Below, piece by piece: positions 46,701 to 60,437 of a stretch of DNA of 64,000 nucleotides (within the stretch, counting starts at the first letter, position 1; every line of letters starts with the position of its first letter). The position numbers and the translations under genes are program-made. The DNA is taken from assembly GCA_040954595.2 (NCBI GenBank), contig CM082579.2, positions 1,240,001 through 1,304,000 on the forward strand. Reading direction: 5' to 3'. This DNA comes from Balanoglossus misakiensis. Its lineage: Eukaryota > Hemichordata. The notes beneath the pieces were generated by a model, which was not told the origin of the DNA, searched no databases, and worked only from the letters and a program-made list of their open reading frames with translations.

Positions 46701-49700
46701 AACAAAAAGGAACATAATAATTTAAATGAAAGAAAACTGCCACTTGCAAACTTGTGCATGGATTCGAGAAAAAAAACCCTCCTCCGAATAGGTCGCAGTT
46801 ATTTTGGGCTGCCCGGGTTTGCTGTCCGTGATTGGAGAGATGATTTTCTAGAAGTTGCCAAACGAATCCAGCATCACAACCGAGACAGAAGATTTTCTCC
46901 CCCCCCCCCCCAAGTGTTTGTTTTAAAACCCTTTCACAGTATGCAGTGCACTTTGACATCAAGTTGCAATATTTATAAACAAGTGAATTTCATCTATGTA
47001 TATATTTTCATGTATTCAGTAAATGTGCAGTGTCATGGTTGAAATCATTTCTTGCCTTGGCAACTCTGGGAGGCAACTGATAAGCATGTACATGTAAGGA
47101 GGCTGGCATTATAACTTATAATCTGCAGTACTCCTAACCCAATTGGTCCAGATGCCCAGTAGGCCTAAATCCGGAATGATACTGCAAACTCCTAGAGAGC
47201 TATATATGCAATAAGTATTTGGAAATATTGTATATACCAGACAGATGTATATAGACATGTGCCTTTGTTATTTTTGTCTTAGTTGTTTGAATAAGTACAA
47301 TTGCAATGACTGTTGATCAGTGACAGAAAGTCCTGCCAAGAGTGAAGAAAATAATTTGTTAATAAATAATATATTATAGAAAAATAATATATTCAGCGTG
47401 GAAGACAGAATGAAGTGTAGAATACAAACAAGTATGTGTAATGGTTTGATTTGCTTTCAAATTGTGCATATTTTCTTTTCTTTCAAAGTCACTTTTGAAA
47501 TCACAGGAGTAATGCCAACTGTCTGTCATTTAGAACACATTCTCACACAGTTTACAAATTTCTGTTAGCCGGTGGAATCACATGTCATGCACCACATGCA
47601 TACATGATATTCTGCCTTCATTTACACAAGATTGAACAAACCTGTGTACCCTTCAAGAACTTTATGAAATTACACCATCATTGAAGAAACAGTACATGTA
47701 ACATTATTCTGCAGAAATATAAGGGTATAAGGTTTGAAATTAGAGTAGTTTACATTTACAACTTTAATATGGCTGCTGCCTGTGTTTTCCAGCTGTTTAC
47801 CAAGGTCTGTTTACCAGTAAACATTTTGATACCTTTGTTTGTACTTCTTATGACAACACAATACTGGTATAGATGTTGTTGATCCGCCTACTTATAAGTT
47901 TATGCTTAAAGTTCTGAAGTCTGTGTTTTATCACATTATTATTATTAATCTCATTTTTTCCATGTTTTTACTTACTTCACTGCTTTGTGCCAAAGACGAA
48001 CAATTTACGAACAAATATTCTTTAGAGGTTTTCATATTCAAGTTTTCTGTTCTTATATAGTCCATCACAGTACATACATACATACATTTAAATTTGTTGT
48101 ATTTAAACTCCAAAACCATTTTTCAGTTCTATAATCAGAATTTATATTCAGCCATGACATAAATATACAACAGTATTCCTGATTGGATTCCATAATTTGA
48201 ATTTTGACTTGCAGCTGTACAGCAACCAATCAACTCTTTTTTCATATAATCAGAATTTTACCAATTACAATGTGGATCAAATGTGCTTTATAATTTTTTT
48301 GTTAGAAAATACTTTCTTTGTTACCAACAGGTTTGGTTTAAATTTTATAATTTATGTAATTATTTAGAACTCTTACAACAGCAAATTGTGAGAGAGAATG
48401 TTATATCAATCTTCCGAAAGATTTTTACACTAGTGCATTCTAGTGTATCTGTAAAAAATTTCATTTATTCTCCAGTATTTTTGTGTTGATTTCAAATTAA
48501 TATATACAGACAATTTAGCAAGTATGGTTTATGCAAGGAAGAAATGTTGTCTCATGATCTACATTCTGTGCTTGATGCACATGTAATGTTAAAATTAGAT
48601 TAATTTTTGTTTTCAATGGTGACATTTGTTTTCAGTTGTTTGTACCATTAAAAACAACAGAATCTTACATTGAACTGGTGTGTTTATTTTTTCCTTGAAC
48701 GGGCTGGCATTGTGACAATGAGTTTGTTGTTCTCACAGGTCAGTTTTCAAGTTTCAACACGTTTCATTCGGCAAATCTATATCTATAGTGTGTCATTCAG
48801 TCAGAAAAACATGTAGCATACAATGGTGTTAATTTATTGACACTTGTCTCTGGTACATTCTTATTCATGTGATCTGCCAAAAAATAAATTGCAAAAGAAA
48901 ATGTATTGCATCAAAGCCAATGGATTCATCTCCTGTCTTCATCTTATTATTGCGCTCAGCTCAACTAGAAATAAAATATGTTTGTTGCATATTAAAAACC
49001 ATAACTTGAGAATCTACAAGTAAAAATATTTACAAAATCCGACAGCATTTGTCTTTCATTTCTGGGTTTCATCTTTCGCAAAAGTGATGAACTTTCAGGA
49101 CTGTCAGGGGTTGTCTTGTTTATTACATTAACACTTTCAATTTCTCATAATGTCTGCAACATGAGCTGCACCAGATTTACCATAAAACTGACCTAATGCA
49201 TATATTAGCCACCATTGCAATTCCTTTCACCTGACTCTGTTTAACACATCACAAACATTGACTGATTTCAAAGTGAATCAGCAGTGAATCATGAGAGATC
49301 TAACCATCATTGGCAGAAGCACCCTCTACAAGCCATTACAAAAAGATCAGTGGTTCAAACCACAGCTCTATATTTCAGTTGATATCATAAATGGTAGTTT
49401 GGCAAGTGACTGCATTTCTACAGATTAACCCACTTGCATTATTAATTGATTTGGACAAGTACTTACACAAGATCACTTCTTCTAGTTCATCTTAGTAGAA
49501 TTTACGGACAGTCAAAAGTATTGAGACAGGGTGAATCTACACAATACGACAATTCATCAATACTCCACAAGGATGAATCTTCTGTTTACAAGTTCAAACA
49601 CAAGAACAGATATTCTGATTGATAATAAAAAGCCTAATACGTTTCATTCACTATACTGAAACTAAACCATTTCCATATACTTTGGCAGTTGGCACAGACT

Positions 49701-51584
49701 TACAGGATATATACAATATAAGACCTTACTCCCACACAACTGAACATATTAGGCCACCTAGATTACTTGAGAAAACTAGACAAGTTCAGATTAACATCAT
49801 AGCACAACAGAGAAAGTCTTATACAATATTTTGCTATTCAGAAATTACTTTAGTTTTCCCTTTTTTGTTGAAGTTCTAAGTAATGGTGAAAATGTTGGTT
49901 CCCCTAGCATGATGGATGACTGACACCAAACACAAGACTCTCTATCTCACTCATTTACTGTCCTCTATTGAACAGAGGATTTCCTTCAGTTTATATTAGA
50001 ATACTGTTTCGAAGTTGAAGGAAGCTAAAAATAGCACTTTAAGTTCAGAAAGCAAGCACCACTTTTCAACTTCTATAAAAAGAGAGAGAGAGAGAGAGAA
50101 TGTATCATCTCCTGAAACTGGTGTAATTAAATATTTATCAGAAATACTGTTTGTAAAAGTGACTGTAGAATTGATAAAAAAATACAGACATAATATAGCT
50201 TGAGAGCATAGTTATGTGATAGATACTGTCTGTATTTTATGGTATAGTATTAAGAACTAGAAATTTGATCTTGAAATGATTAAAGCAGTTGAAAAAATAG
50301 TATTTGTACTTGAAAAAGTTCCGTATATGTAGAAAAGTGACACACTTGGTTAAATTCATGATAAAATTTGGCTGTACATTATTGACACACACTTTTACAA
50401 TGTTTTGGCTTTTTTGGCTCAGAGTACTGAAACCTACCGCTGACATGTTTGTTGAAATCAAGATGCCAAGCAGATAGACCTGGTTTGGCATTGTGAATAT
50501 ACAATGAATTTTTTGCTATTTTAGCGTGTCTAAATCAGAAATTAAGCGACGTCTTCACATTTGAAGAATTAAATGACTTATCAGGTTGAGTAAAATGACG
50601 GCTTTGTTGAAAAAAACTGAAAGATTTACAAAATAGGAACATTGGTGATGATCACCATTATTTTTCTTCTTTTTATATTATCCAATAAGTTTATCCGATC
50701 AATGATGAAAATATGGTATTTAAAAAGGAATTAAGATTCTGACGCCAAATGCATGGTTTGAATGAAGTGAAGGAGTGACCAGTGAAATGATCACTGAAAA
50801 CAAGAAAGCATTTATCTCTTTACCACCAGCTGTCCTCATCGAAAAGAAATCACGTTTCATGGTGAGATAACCGGTGCCAGCACAGTGCTTCTTGCACCTG
50901 TTCTGATGCAAGTTTGATACATGTATGAACTAGGCTATTTTTTCATTAAAACAATTAAAGTTGCACGAACGTTTAAATTTCTCATCAAAGACTGGCTCAG
51001 ACTTGTCACATGACAGCAGTAATCAAAACCCAAGAGTCAGATTAAAAGTAGATAAAAAAAACTATTAAAGAAATCTATTGAATGAATAAAATTATCATTG
51101 TAATTTTAGGATAAAAATATCATATTGTAATTTTTCTTACTCGATTGTCGTATCACTGACACGTCATCTCACCCCATCCATCCATCCCATCGCGCCCCAA
51201 CCCCCAAGTCTAATATTTATGTGATCTCAGCCCTTGCTAGAACACACAAAAACTAAATCCACTGTTATTCCAAATAACTGAAGTTACAGATATAGACCAT
51301 GGAACCATTCTGACAGTTTTGTCCACATAGAGTAAAAATATGCAACTGCCAGACAACACAACCACAGAGACTTAATGAAATAAAAAAAAAAATGCTCAAA
51401 ATCTGTGGCAAGCACCACACATCAGCTTTGACAAGACTGATGTTAACAATTTAGGTTAGCACATGAAAAGCACTTCACCCAGTACACACTACTGGTAGCT
51501 TGCTCTGAACAGTTGTCAACTGTCCTCTACAGCCTACAACTACATTCTTTTGTTTTTATGTGATGTGTGACTGTGTGTGTGAAG
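46701..51584. other. 3' UTRs and intergenic DNA between convergent GRXCR1-like and CRACD-like genes
   Basis: No exon is supported. AATAAA signals on + (47363, 48882) would serve the GRXCR1-like transcript. The right part should hold the 3' UTR of the minus-strand gene. A short GA repeat lies at 50082-50099, and a poly(C) run at about 46900. Confidence 0.5.
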
Positions 51585-54500
51585 TTAGACATCGATCTGC
51601 TTGGCTTTGACCTCGGAGCCATGAGGTCTGCAGTAGATGACATTCTGCACCAACATTAAATTTCCGATCATGAGTGTGCGATTACAGACTTTGCACTTCT
51701 GGCAGGATTTATGGAACACTTTTCCATCAGTCTTTGCCATCTCAGCCATGTAGACGTGTGTCCCACAGATGATACATTTCTCAGTCTTTGGGGCCACAAA
51801 CATCTTGCGGGAGTTCCCCGCTGGCTTCTTGTTGATCTCATTTTTCTGTTCTTCCTGTGTGGATTCACTTTTGAAACTCTGCAATCTGCTGCTTATTGAC
51901 CCTACAGATTTTGGCTGAAAAGCGGAAAAGTAAAAAAAAAAATAGTTGATGAGTAACTTTCTATCTGCAAGTAAATTCACCATCCTTAAACCCTCCTCAT
52001 ACTAAGATGTGGTATCACCCAAGACAAGCTGACTGGGTATATAATTAGACTGAAAATGCAGTCCAATAAAGAGTCCAAGCAAACAGATAAACTCACCTTC
52101 TCTATAGTATCATCACTTTCTTTCTCAGTTTCTTTGACTTTTTCTTCCTTTGATTCTGTTGTTTCTTTTGCTTCCTTCTCCTCTTTATCCTCCCTCTCCT
52201 GTTGTCTCTGCTTTGCCATGGCAACCCACATGGGAACCCCGCCATTGGCCGCCTCTTCTGACGCCCTCCTTTCACTGAAAGTGCGGATTTTCAGATGCCC
52301 CGCCTCTTTCTCGCGTTCACTGAAAGTCCGTATCTTGATTCTGGCTTTGTCTGATTCTTTTTGTGTTGGCAGAATAATTTTCGGTGTTGTTGTTGTTGTT
52401 GTGGTCACTTTGTCTTGTTTGTTTTCTTTGTTTTCTGCTTCTGTGGGTTCAATCGCTTTCTTTTTGGATGCCTTGAAGCCCTCTCTCTTTTTCTTGGCTT
52501 CTTCTGCTGCATCTTGCTCTGTGCCTTCACTGGCTGACACTATAATCACTTCCCTGGACTGTTCTGTCTGTGGATCAATCCTCTCAATTTTCAAGGTCCG
52601 TTCCTCTACAGTAACAAGCTGACTTGTCTCCACAGAATACTTGCCTGGCCCTTCCTCAATGTCCACTTTCAGCGGCTCAGGGGTGGGCTTTTCAAAAGTT
52701 GCAGATCTATGCCTCAATTCCGGGATCTCAAAAGTACCGGACTTGATGTGTAACTCTTTGGGTTCAAAGCTAGCAGATCGGACCCTCGTTTCAGGCTTCT
52801 TAAAACTGGTGGCTTTCTCAACTTCTAATTTTTCTGTTTCTGTCAGACTGCTTCTTTTATTTTCAACAGATTTCTTTCTCTTCGGTTCCTGCGGGCTCTG
52901 TTTCTGTTCCTTGAATTCCGTGACTGTTTCCTCTTTTTCTGGAATGTGGAGTGTGACTGGTTCTTGTGGCTGGACAGCTTCTTTCCCTTCAGATTCCATG
53001 GTTGGTTCCTCGATCTTCGGTATTTCCAATTCTTTAATTTCAGCAATAGGAGCAGTCACTACCTCCTTGGTGATAACTGTGCTTGAAGTCTTTGTGACAC
53101 TTTCCCTTGTGATGAAGATTTCTGCAACAGATGACAAAGATTGACACATAATCAATAAACATGGTCACAATTGTATACATAAATGATCTGTAAAAATCTA
53201 GCTAATCTGTCACTATTGAGAATCTAATCACTGTATCACATAATATCTATTTTAAAAATCATATGATCAAAATCATACGACAGACTGAACAAAATTTGAC
53301 TGTTGGCATTTTACCTCTTGTGAATTCCTTGGAAGATGGTCTTTCTACCTTCTCCCTCTTCTCCACCTTAACACTAGAAACAGTGACAGTCTTTCGGACA
53401 TCATCTTCTGTCTCTTCCGGTGTGTTTGGCAGTTCTGATCTGGACCCAGATCGCTGTGTGCATACAGAACCAAAGCAGAAATATGGTCAAACATGATACA
53501 GAAACAAAACCAATACCATTCAGTATTTTCAGGACATATAGACTGAAGTTCCCCTAGAGATCCTGGCCCAGAATATAGCAGCAACTCACCTGCGCAGTCA
53601 GACGACTTCTGCTGGACGCCCTCCTGGCTTTTGGTGCGATTGATATTCTATGTAATGCAGCCTCATTGGTTAAAATTGTATCACTTGTAACAAAATCAAA
53701 GTCAATGTCACCAGCATTGGCTGATAAAGAGAGACAAAAAATACTGATGTTCAATATTCTAATCTGACATGTAATCATGCAACTTAAATTTGTTGAGCTA
53801 TTTATAAATAGCAGATAAAAGATAAAAGCTGTGGAGTCCAATTAAGCCTCTCAAAATACAGAGCCGAAAGCACAGTATAACCAAAATGCAGTCTTTCCAT
53901 ATGGGCATTTCACAACAGCTACATCAAATACTACCAGTAGAATCTGGCAATCAGCAACAAAAATGATTACCAGTAACTATACACAATAAATGAATAACAT
54001 TAACCTGTGCTTTTGCTTTTCTTGTAACCAAACATCTTCCTCTTCCTTCCACCAAGAGGTGATGAGCTAAGACTTTTCTGTCATGAGCAAAAAGAAGAGA
54101 GAAATTCAAAAGGTGATCTGATAAAGCCTACAAGAAGGGATGCATCAAACACCAGCAAGGGCAGAACTGGATTTTGGAGATGATGGGGCTGGGCATAAGA
54201 TTTTATTGTTGTAATATGATTCACCTAGACTATACAAATTAAATTTATCAGGGGATTACACTTGGTATCAGAAGTGACATGTCCACTGTTTCATGTCACA
54301 TGGATTTTATCAATGTACACGTACTTTCCTCAGATTAATATGGATGAAGTCCGTGTAATGGCTAGAGGGCCATGCGGCAAAATATTGTAATAAAACACAA
54401 TATCGCTTCCATACATTGACTTATAACGAAAGAAGGCATTTCTAATGTATACAAATGATTGCATCTGAATTTGACATCTGAAGGTTACCCGTTTCACCAC

Positions 54501-57500
54501 CAATAATTGGCATAACTACATGGATTTCCATGGTGTGGTTCGATCCACGCACAGAAACATGGGGGTGAAAGGGTGACAATGCTGACATAAAGAGACTATG
54601 AACCCCAATCACCACACCCATTGTCTAACCTTAGGAAGTGAGAATTTTAGTAAGAGATGACATACATGTATGTTAGTAATATTATATCGGTGGATGTATC
54701 ATTCACATGTACAGTAGACTCCAACTGGTGAAAAACCATGTTAGAAGGTCAAACAGATATAATATAACTGATATTTTGCCAATGACAGTGAGAATAATTC
54801 AGTGATAATTCAATGATGGATTATCAAACTCCATGCTTGATGACCTTGAGTGCTGACTGTACATTGTAAGTGACATACAACCACTTGACGTTTTTATCTG
54901 ACATTACAGAAAAAAACAGTGATCAAGAGACTGTCTTCTCAGGTTGGATTCAGTGGGAAAATTGAAAAAAAAATCCATTGGGAGGTTTAAGAAGTTTCAT
55001 TGTACCTGGTTCTAAACTGGATAGAAATAATAATAATCCCGAATAGAAATGGAACAACTGACTTTGGAGCCTTTCAGCAACCAGCAGAAAAAAACATAAT
55101 GACACAGAGAGGGGTGAAGGAAAGAGATTATGAGAGAATTCTACACAAACACATCAAGAGATTGACACCGAAGTAAAGATTTACCGTTCTCCTGGCTATA
55201 GGTAGTTTCTTTGTGACAAAAACCTGTCCACGGCACAGACAGAGACGACCATGACAGCGCAAATAAAGAAACAGAATACAATTGACAATGAGCGTTGAAC
55301 GATGCAATCAACAAACAGATGGATGAGATGCTATAGCAGTGATGATGTTGGTGATGATGATGATGATGAAGATGAAGATGCCAAGGTGTCAAGTGAAGCA
55401 GGTTGCCAAGCGCAGAGGTGATGTCTTTTGATAAGAAGAGGCGGCGAAAGGAGAAGGGCATTGTGCTCTCTATGCAAATTAGTTTAACCTTGTTGTGTGT
55501 TCAGAGAGACAGAAAGGTGGCGTTTTTGACAACTTACTCGCTCAAGGAAATGACCTTTTCAACTATTAGTATTTTATAATTCATTTTGCAACAGAAGCTT
55601 ATATATATTCACAAGATTTTGTTTCTAGCGCTGTTAGATTCTAAATTACCAACGCTCAACAAATTATGTGACATCATTGAAATTTCAAAAGAATTTCGAG
55701 AATTTTCAGGTGGAAATTAGAGTGCATAATTTTATACACAGCAAGTGCCATTATCTACATTGGTGTGTTTACTCATTTGCTGGTGTTTTTTGTTACATTT
55801 ATCGCAGTGACCGCTTAAAAATTTCGGAAGTCCACCCCCTACTTTCTCAATAGAATATCACCTGAATCCAATCAAAACAAACAGATTATTCTATTGAACA
55901 TAGAAAATAGGGGTGGATATATCATGAACTCCTGGCTTTAATTTCGAGTTGGTAGCTCTGTGCACAAGATGTGGTTATTATTAAAACAGTTTGAAAGCAC
56001 TAGTGACTATATTTTTTGTATGAACAGATCAGCCATTTTCTGTAAAAATATAATCAACATGCATGTTATTTATCGACACAGTTTTTTCCTCCATATGGAT
56101 TAAGCAACAAAAATCAGAATCTTCAGTGTTTGGGTGACACATACCATTTGTACCATTCGAGACAACAGAGAGACAAAAACAATGGAACATAACGAACTTA
56201 TCACTAACCAATATTCATATACAATGTTTCAAGAGGAAGCAAATGTAGGACTACAGCTTGTCAGTCAATCACTCACCTCATCATCCATACTAAGAATGCC
56301 ACTGTCTCTTTTATTGTCCCCTCCGTGTTCGCTTCTTTCATTCAACACATCCGATGTGGTCAGGGTCACGTCAGGGGTGTGGCCAAAACCGTCGTCTTCT
56401 GAACCGGACTCTGCCCTGGACCTTAGTTTGGCCGACAATTCACTCTGCATATTGATTCAACAACACATGGACAAATTGACTTCTTTGTGAGAATCAGGAA
56501 AACTGATGGGTCAGAATAAGTTATCCACGATGCGACGACTTGCAACAAACACCAAAACACCCAATGTTCATCTTGGCGACTGATTAAAATTTGGCCCTCT
56601 GTTAAATTTTGACTCTGACTAGCGGACAGAGATTGGCACAGAGTAACCAGCTGATAATAACCTTTGTGATGGTTGCATGTCAGTGAATGTACACCATATA
56701 GTTACCACAGTATTTTAATATGTCATACATTTGCCTATTCATTAACTGGATTTGTGGCTCTCATTGCTGGTATTCCATATTCGTTGTACTTCACTGAATG
56801 ACTGCATGAAGTTTTCTAGGGAACATGGCTAACATTGGCTAAATCCAAGTAGGTATCATTGTCTTATCACCAATGAATCTCTACATTATCATATTTTTAT
56901 CTTGGCATTTAATAGAAATTACGTAATTCCATGCAGCGTGACTTTTTGAGTGAATATTTTTTCTGCTGGTCATAACAACTATTCCAACCCACGCCGCATT
57001 CCTGTCTGTGTTTAAACAAGGTCATCCCTTGGTCCAATATCCCTGTGTTTTCATCAACTTGTCAGATGTCTTTTTATTTATGAAGTAGTCACCCCACTGG
57101 GCTAACACTTTGACCCAATGGCCTCTGCTGGTCACTCCATTTGGTGGCAGTGACCCAGATTATGACAGGACAGATCTGACCAACTGGTTTATGTTTCAAC
57201 TGTTTTGAATTACTAAAACAGTGAACAACTTCCATTTTGCTGATGTTTTGGATATAAGGAGAAAGTGACTCACCGTAAATCCTACAGGAATGTTTTCAAC
57301 TGAAATTGTGATTTGTTGTAATGGCTGTTGGCTTGGCTTCTGTTGGTCTGGATTGAAAACGCTGTCGTGTGACAGACTCAATCCACTCATGCCAACTGGA
57401 GATCCAGGTTTCAATCTGCAATTGTACACACAGACAATTTTGTTGATTTCAGAACAATGACTCACACACACATCAGGGAAAAGTGCAGGTAAAAAAATCA

Positions 57501-60437
57501 ATTGAGTGGAATTCTGGCATCACATGAACATCCATCTCTTGTTCTAATTAGCTTCTATTATATCACGATGATAACCATATCCAGAATGACTTCCGCGGAT
57601 GATACAAAACTAGAAACACTGATTTGCATCTTTCGGATCCACTGTTATACCACCGATTCAGTTTTTATATATTTTTCATATCATTATCTACAAAACACCA
57701 TTTTATTCCCATGAGATAACATTCTTTCTACTCAATTTGATCAGAGCTACCACGATGTCCCCTTAATTAAACGGTGACACTTAAGCGCAAACACACATCA
57801 ATCGATGACAAAAAGTAAACTTTACCTTGAGGCAAAAAATAATATTGATCAGACAGAAATGTGTCTACTAAATTGTGAGATTTAGAAAAAAAACAATCCA
57901 ATATATTATTTCATCTATCAGTGTGTTATGTGGCAAACTCACCTGTCATCTTCCTTCTGTGAGAGTTCACTTGTTGACTTTGACAATGGCTGTGATAAAC
58001 CAGACTCAACTTCAGCCTCACCTAGAGATTTACTCTTTCTACTCCTCCATTTGAATATTTTACGGATTGATTTCAGCTTGGGTGTCCGGAACCGTCTTTT
58101 CCGCACAACTTCTGAAAAGCGGGAAAGGAAAGGTTGCATTAAGAATTGCAAAGTGGATTAGTAATAAATCACAACACTGAGGGAAATATAACTTTCTTTG
58201 CCCGGCTTGAATGATGTGGCTTTTGGCAATGAAATATTGTATTGTACATTGAGGCATCTTCAAAATAACCATGGCAACCAGACTGATGAGAGTTGGCTAA
58301 TATTTGAGTAGCTGCCCAATAAATCATGTCACTATTGTAAAGTCCATCCAGGTATTCTACTCTCAACATCCTCCAAATGATTTTCAAGACTCTGTAAAAT
58401 TCTTTTCCATTGTCAACAAGAAAACGCAATATTAACATATGGCAGATTCCCGTTGAATTTTACTCCACAGACCCAGGACACCTTTAGTGCATTGAATGAC
58501 GACGTCTCTACAAAAGATGTGTCTAGACATCATTGAGTCCATTCAATGATAACAGAGGCTTGATCAATGCTTGATCTATGTCAATCACTGTACATACAAA
58601 TGTTTATCAACAGTCTTTGATAAAACACTTTGGTACCTCCACATTATATTCTTTTTCAAACAAACTACAATTCCAACCTGTTGTCTCATTGTCTTCATCA
58701 TCACTATTCTTTGGTGCTGGATTGTCCACTTCTATGCTGCTAATTCTCTGTGTAGTTCCTGTGGCAGCCATATTGGATCCTAGCACATCCCTTTGGTAGC
58801 GATAACGGCCTGAAAATACCTCAGCTTTTGGAAACTGCTGGTTGCGATTCTTCTCCCTGCTCTTGTCTTTCTCTGCCTCGATTCTCTCCTCTGTGTCAGA
58901 GTCTGCAAAGAATAAAGGATAAATAAAATTTGGAGATGTTCAATAATCGCATTCAGAAACAGGAACACATGGAGCAATTATTTTTAAATCACTAAACTTG
59001 ATTTTTACATTATTAACACTGATGTTAATTGGATGTTGAAAGTGTATGATGGTTGCCTAGCAACCTCACATTTCCAATGATATGGCCGGAAGGGGTTAAG
59101 AGCAGGTTCTATACTCTTTCTACTAGGTCTTCACTTGGGTTCGACTTGTATGTACTCTCAGACAATGAGAAATCATATAAGTGTTCCGTCATCAAGGTAC
59201 ACTGTTTCATGTCAGACAGACAAACACAGACACAACACACATATGGTAACATTAATTTTCACTATTTATATTTTAAAAAAGACAAACTATATTTGGATAA
59301 TTATGCAACTATTATTATCCTAGCTATTTTAGTGAGCTGATTTTCCCCTCAAATTGAATGGTTAGATCCTGATGATAATTTGCCTAATATCTGTTTTGTA
59401 TTCATATACACATGCAGTATTCAACATGTTCAATGATATTCAGCATACATTCAATATTTATAGTCAATTACACGTATGCGTGTTATATTATACTGCTGTG
59501 TGAAAAATATCCCCTAATTCATTCTTAATATTTAAGCTATTTAATGCTTTTGAATTGTATTAAAAGGATACTTCAAATTGACAGTTTGTACTTCCTGAGA
59601 TATGCATAATTTTAAAAAACTAAATGATTTTTAAAAGATATTACGACATGCCTAGCATATGTTGCAGACGTACCACATACACCATTAGATACATGTACTG
59701 TACAATTGAAATGTAACCCTCTTTCATGCCAGCAAACGTAAAGTCGTTGAATATAAGGAGAGAATCAAATGGTGGTATTACAATGTGTGTACAAACGGTA
59801 TATCTATGTGTGTTCGTGTATTAAATTCTGAAAACGGGATTTTTATTCATGAATATTAAACAGTGTGAGAACATTCTTGTGTTTGAATGGAAAAGAATTC
59901 AAATACAGAAATTACTGTCTTTGTTCTATAGAGATTTATTTTGCATGGAATTTCACAGTTACGTTGCATGTCTTTCATTGTGTTCTTTCATCACAGAAAC
60001 AATGATGTGATTGCAAGCGAAATGATGACGTCAAGAAAATATTGATTCCTTTAGACAATACTATCACAAACTACTTCAGTGTTAGCACAATTCACTGTTG
60101 GAGTGGCCATGAACTAGGTTACAGCTATTCAACAATATCAAACTCTGAGAGCTCAATTTCAATGCCATGCAATCTGAAGTACTGATTACTTTGCTCTTTG
60201 TGACATTAGAATGAGGCAAGATCACTTCTGCCGAAGGACTACAGTACTTAAATTTGATATCATTTTCTAAACTTCAGAAATATCCAGATTCAAAACCATA
60301 AGTGATACCGGTTCAATTATGATGCAAAAACTTAAATAACACATATTTTTTTTACCGTCAAACAACTGTTTCCACTGTTCTTGCCAGAGTTCCTGCCACT
60401 CATCGGAACCCAGGCGGAATTCTTCAAATACGCACAT
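51585..60437 (-). CDS. CRACD/CRACDL-like actin regulator with C-terminal LIM domain
   Basis: Minus-strand exons, 5' to 3': 60437-60356, 58902-58678, 58111-57943, 57415-57274, 56444-56277, 55223-55185, 54077-54005, 53720-53590, 53453-53315, 53121-52097, 51914-51585. All phases fit, giving 840 aa. The N-terminal half contains a basic KLKSIRKIFKWRSRKSKS stretch and GLSLSHDSVFNPDQ, which matches the SHDSIF motif at the start of vertebrate CRACD/CRACDL (DUF4592). Near the end of the large exon, GVPMWVAMAKQRQQEREDK matches their W-x-x-x-A-x-x-K-Q motif. CRACD proteins restrain capping protein at actin filaments. The middle is acidic and low complexity, with repeats S-x-S/T-F-E and KIRTFSER. The last exon encodes one LIM zinc module (C-x2-C-x17-H-x2-C-x2-C-x2-C-x17-C-x2-H), absent from vertebrate CRACD as I know it. 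The start is the ATG at 60437 (MCVFEEFRLGSDEWQELWQE). Confidence 0.82.
55341..55382. repeat. (GAT)n-like trinucleotide repeat
   Basis: gatgatgatgatgatgaagatgaagatg inside an intron of the CRACD-like gene. Confidence 0.85.

Noticed and set aside
52056-53144. Long + strand open frames (188 and 167 codons)
   Set aside because: They are antisense shadows of the large minus-strand CRACD-like exon; the minus reading has splice sites, family motifs and a sensible composition.
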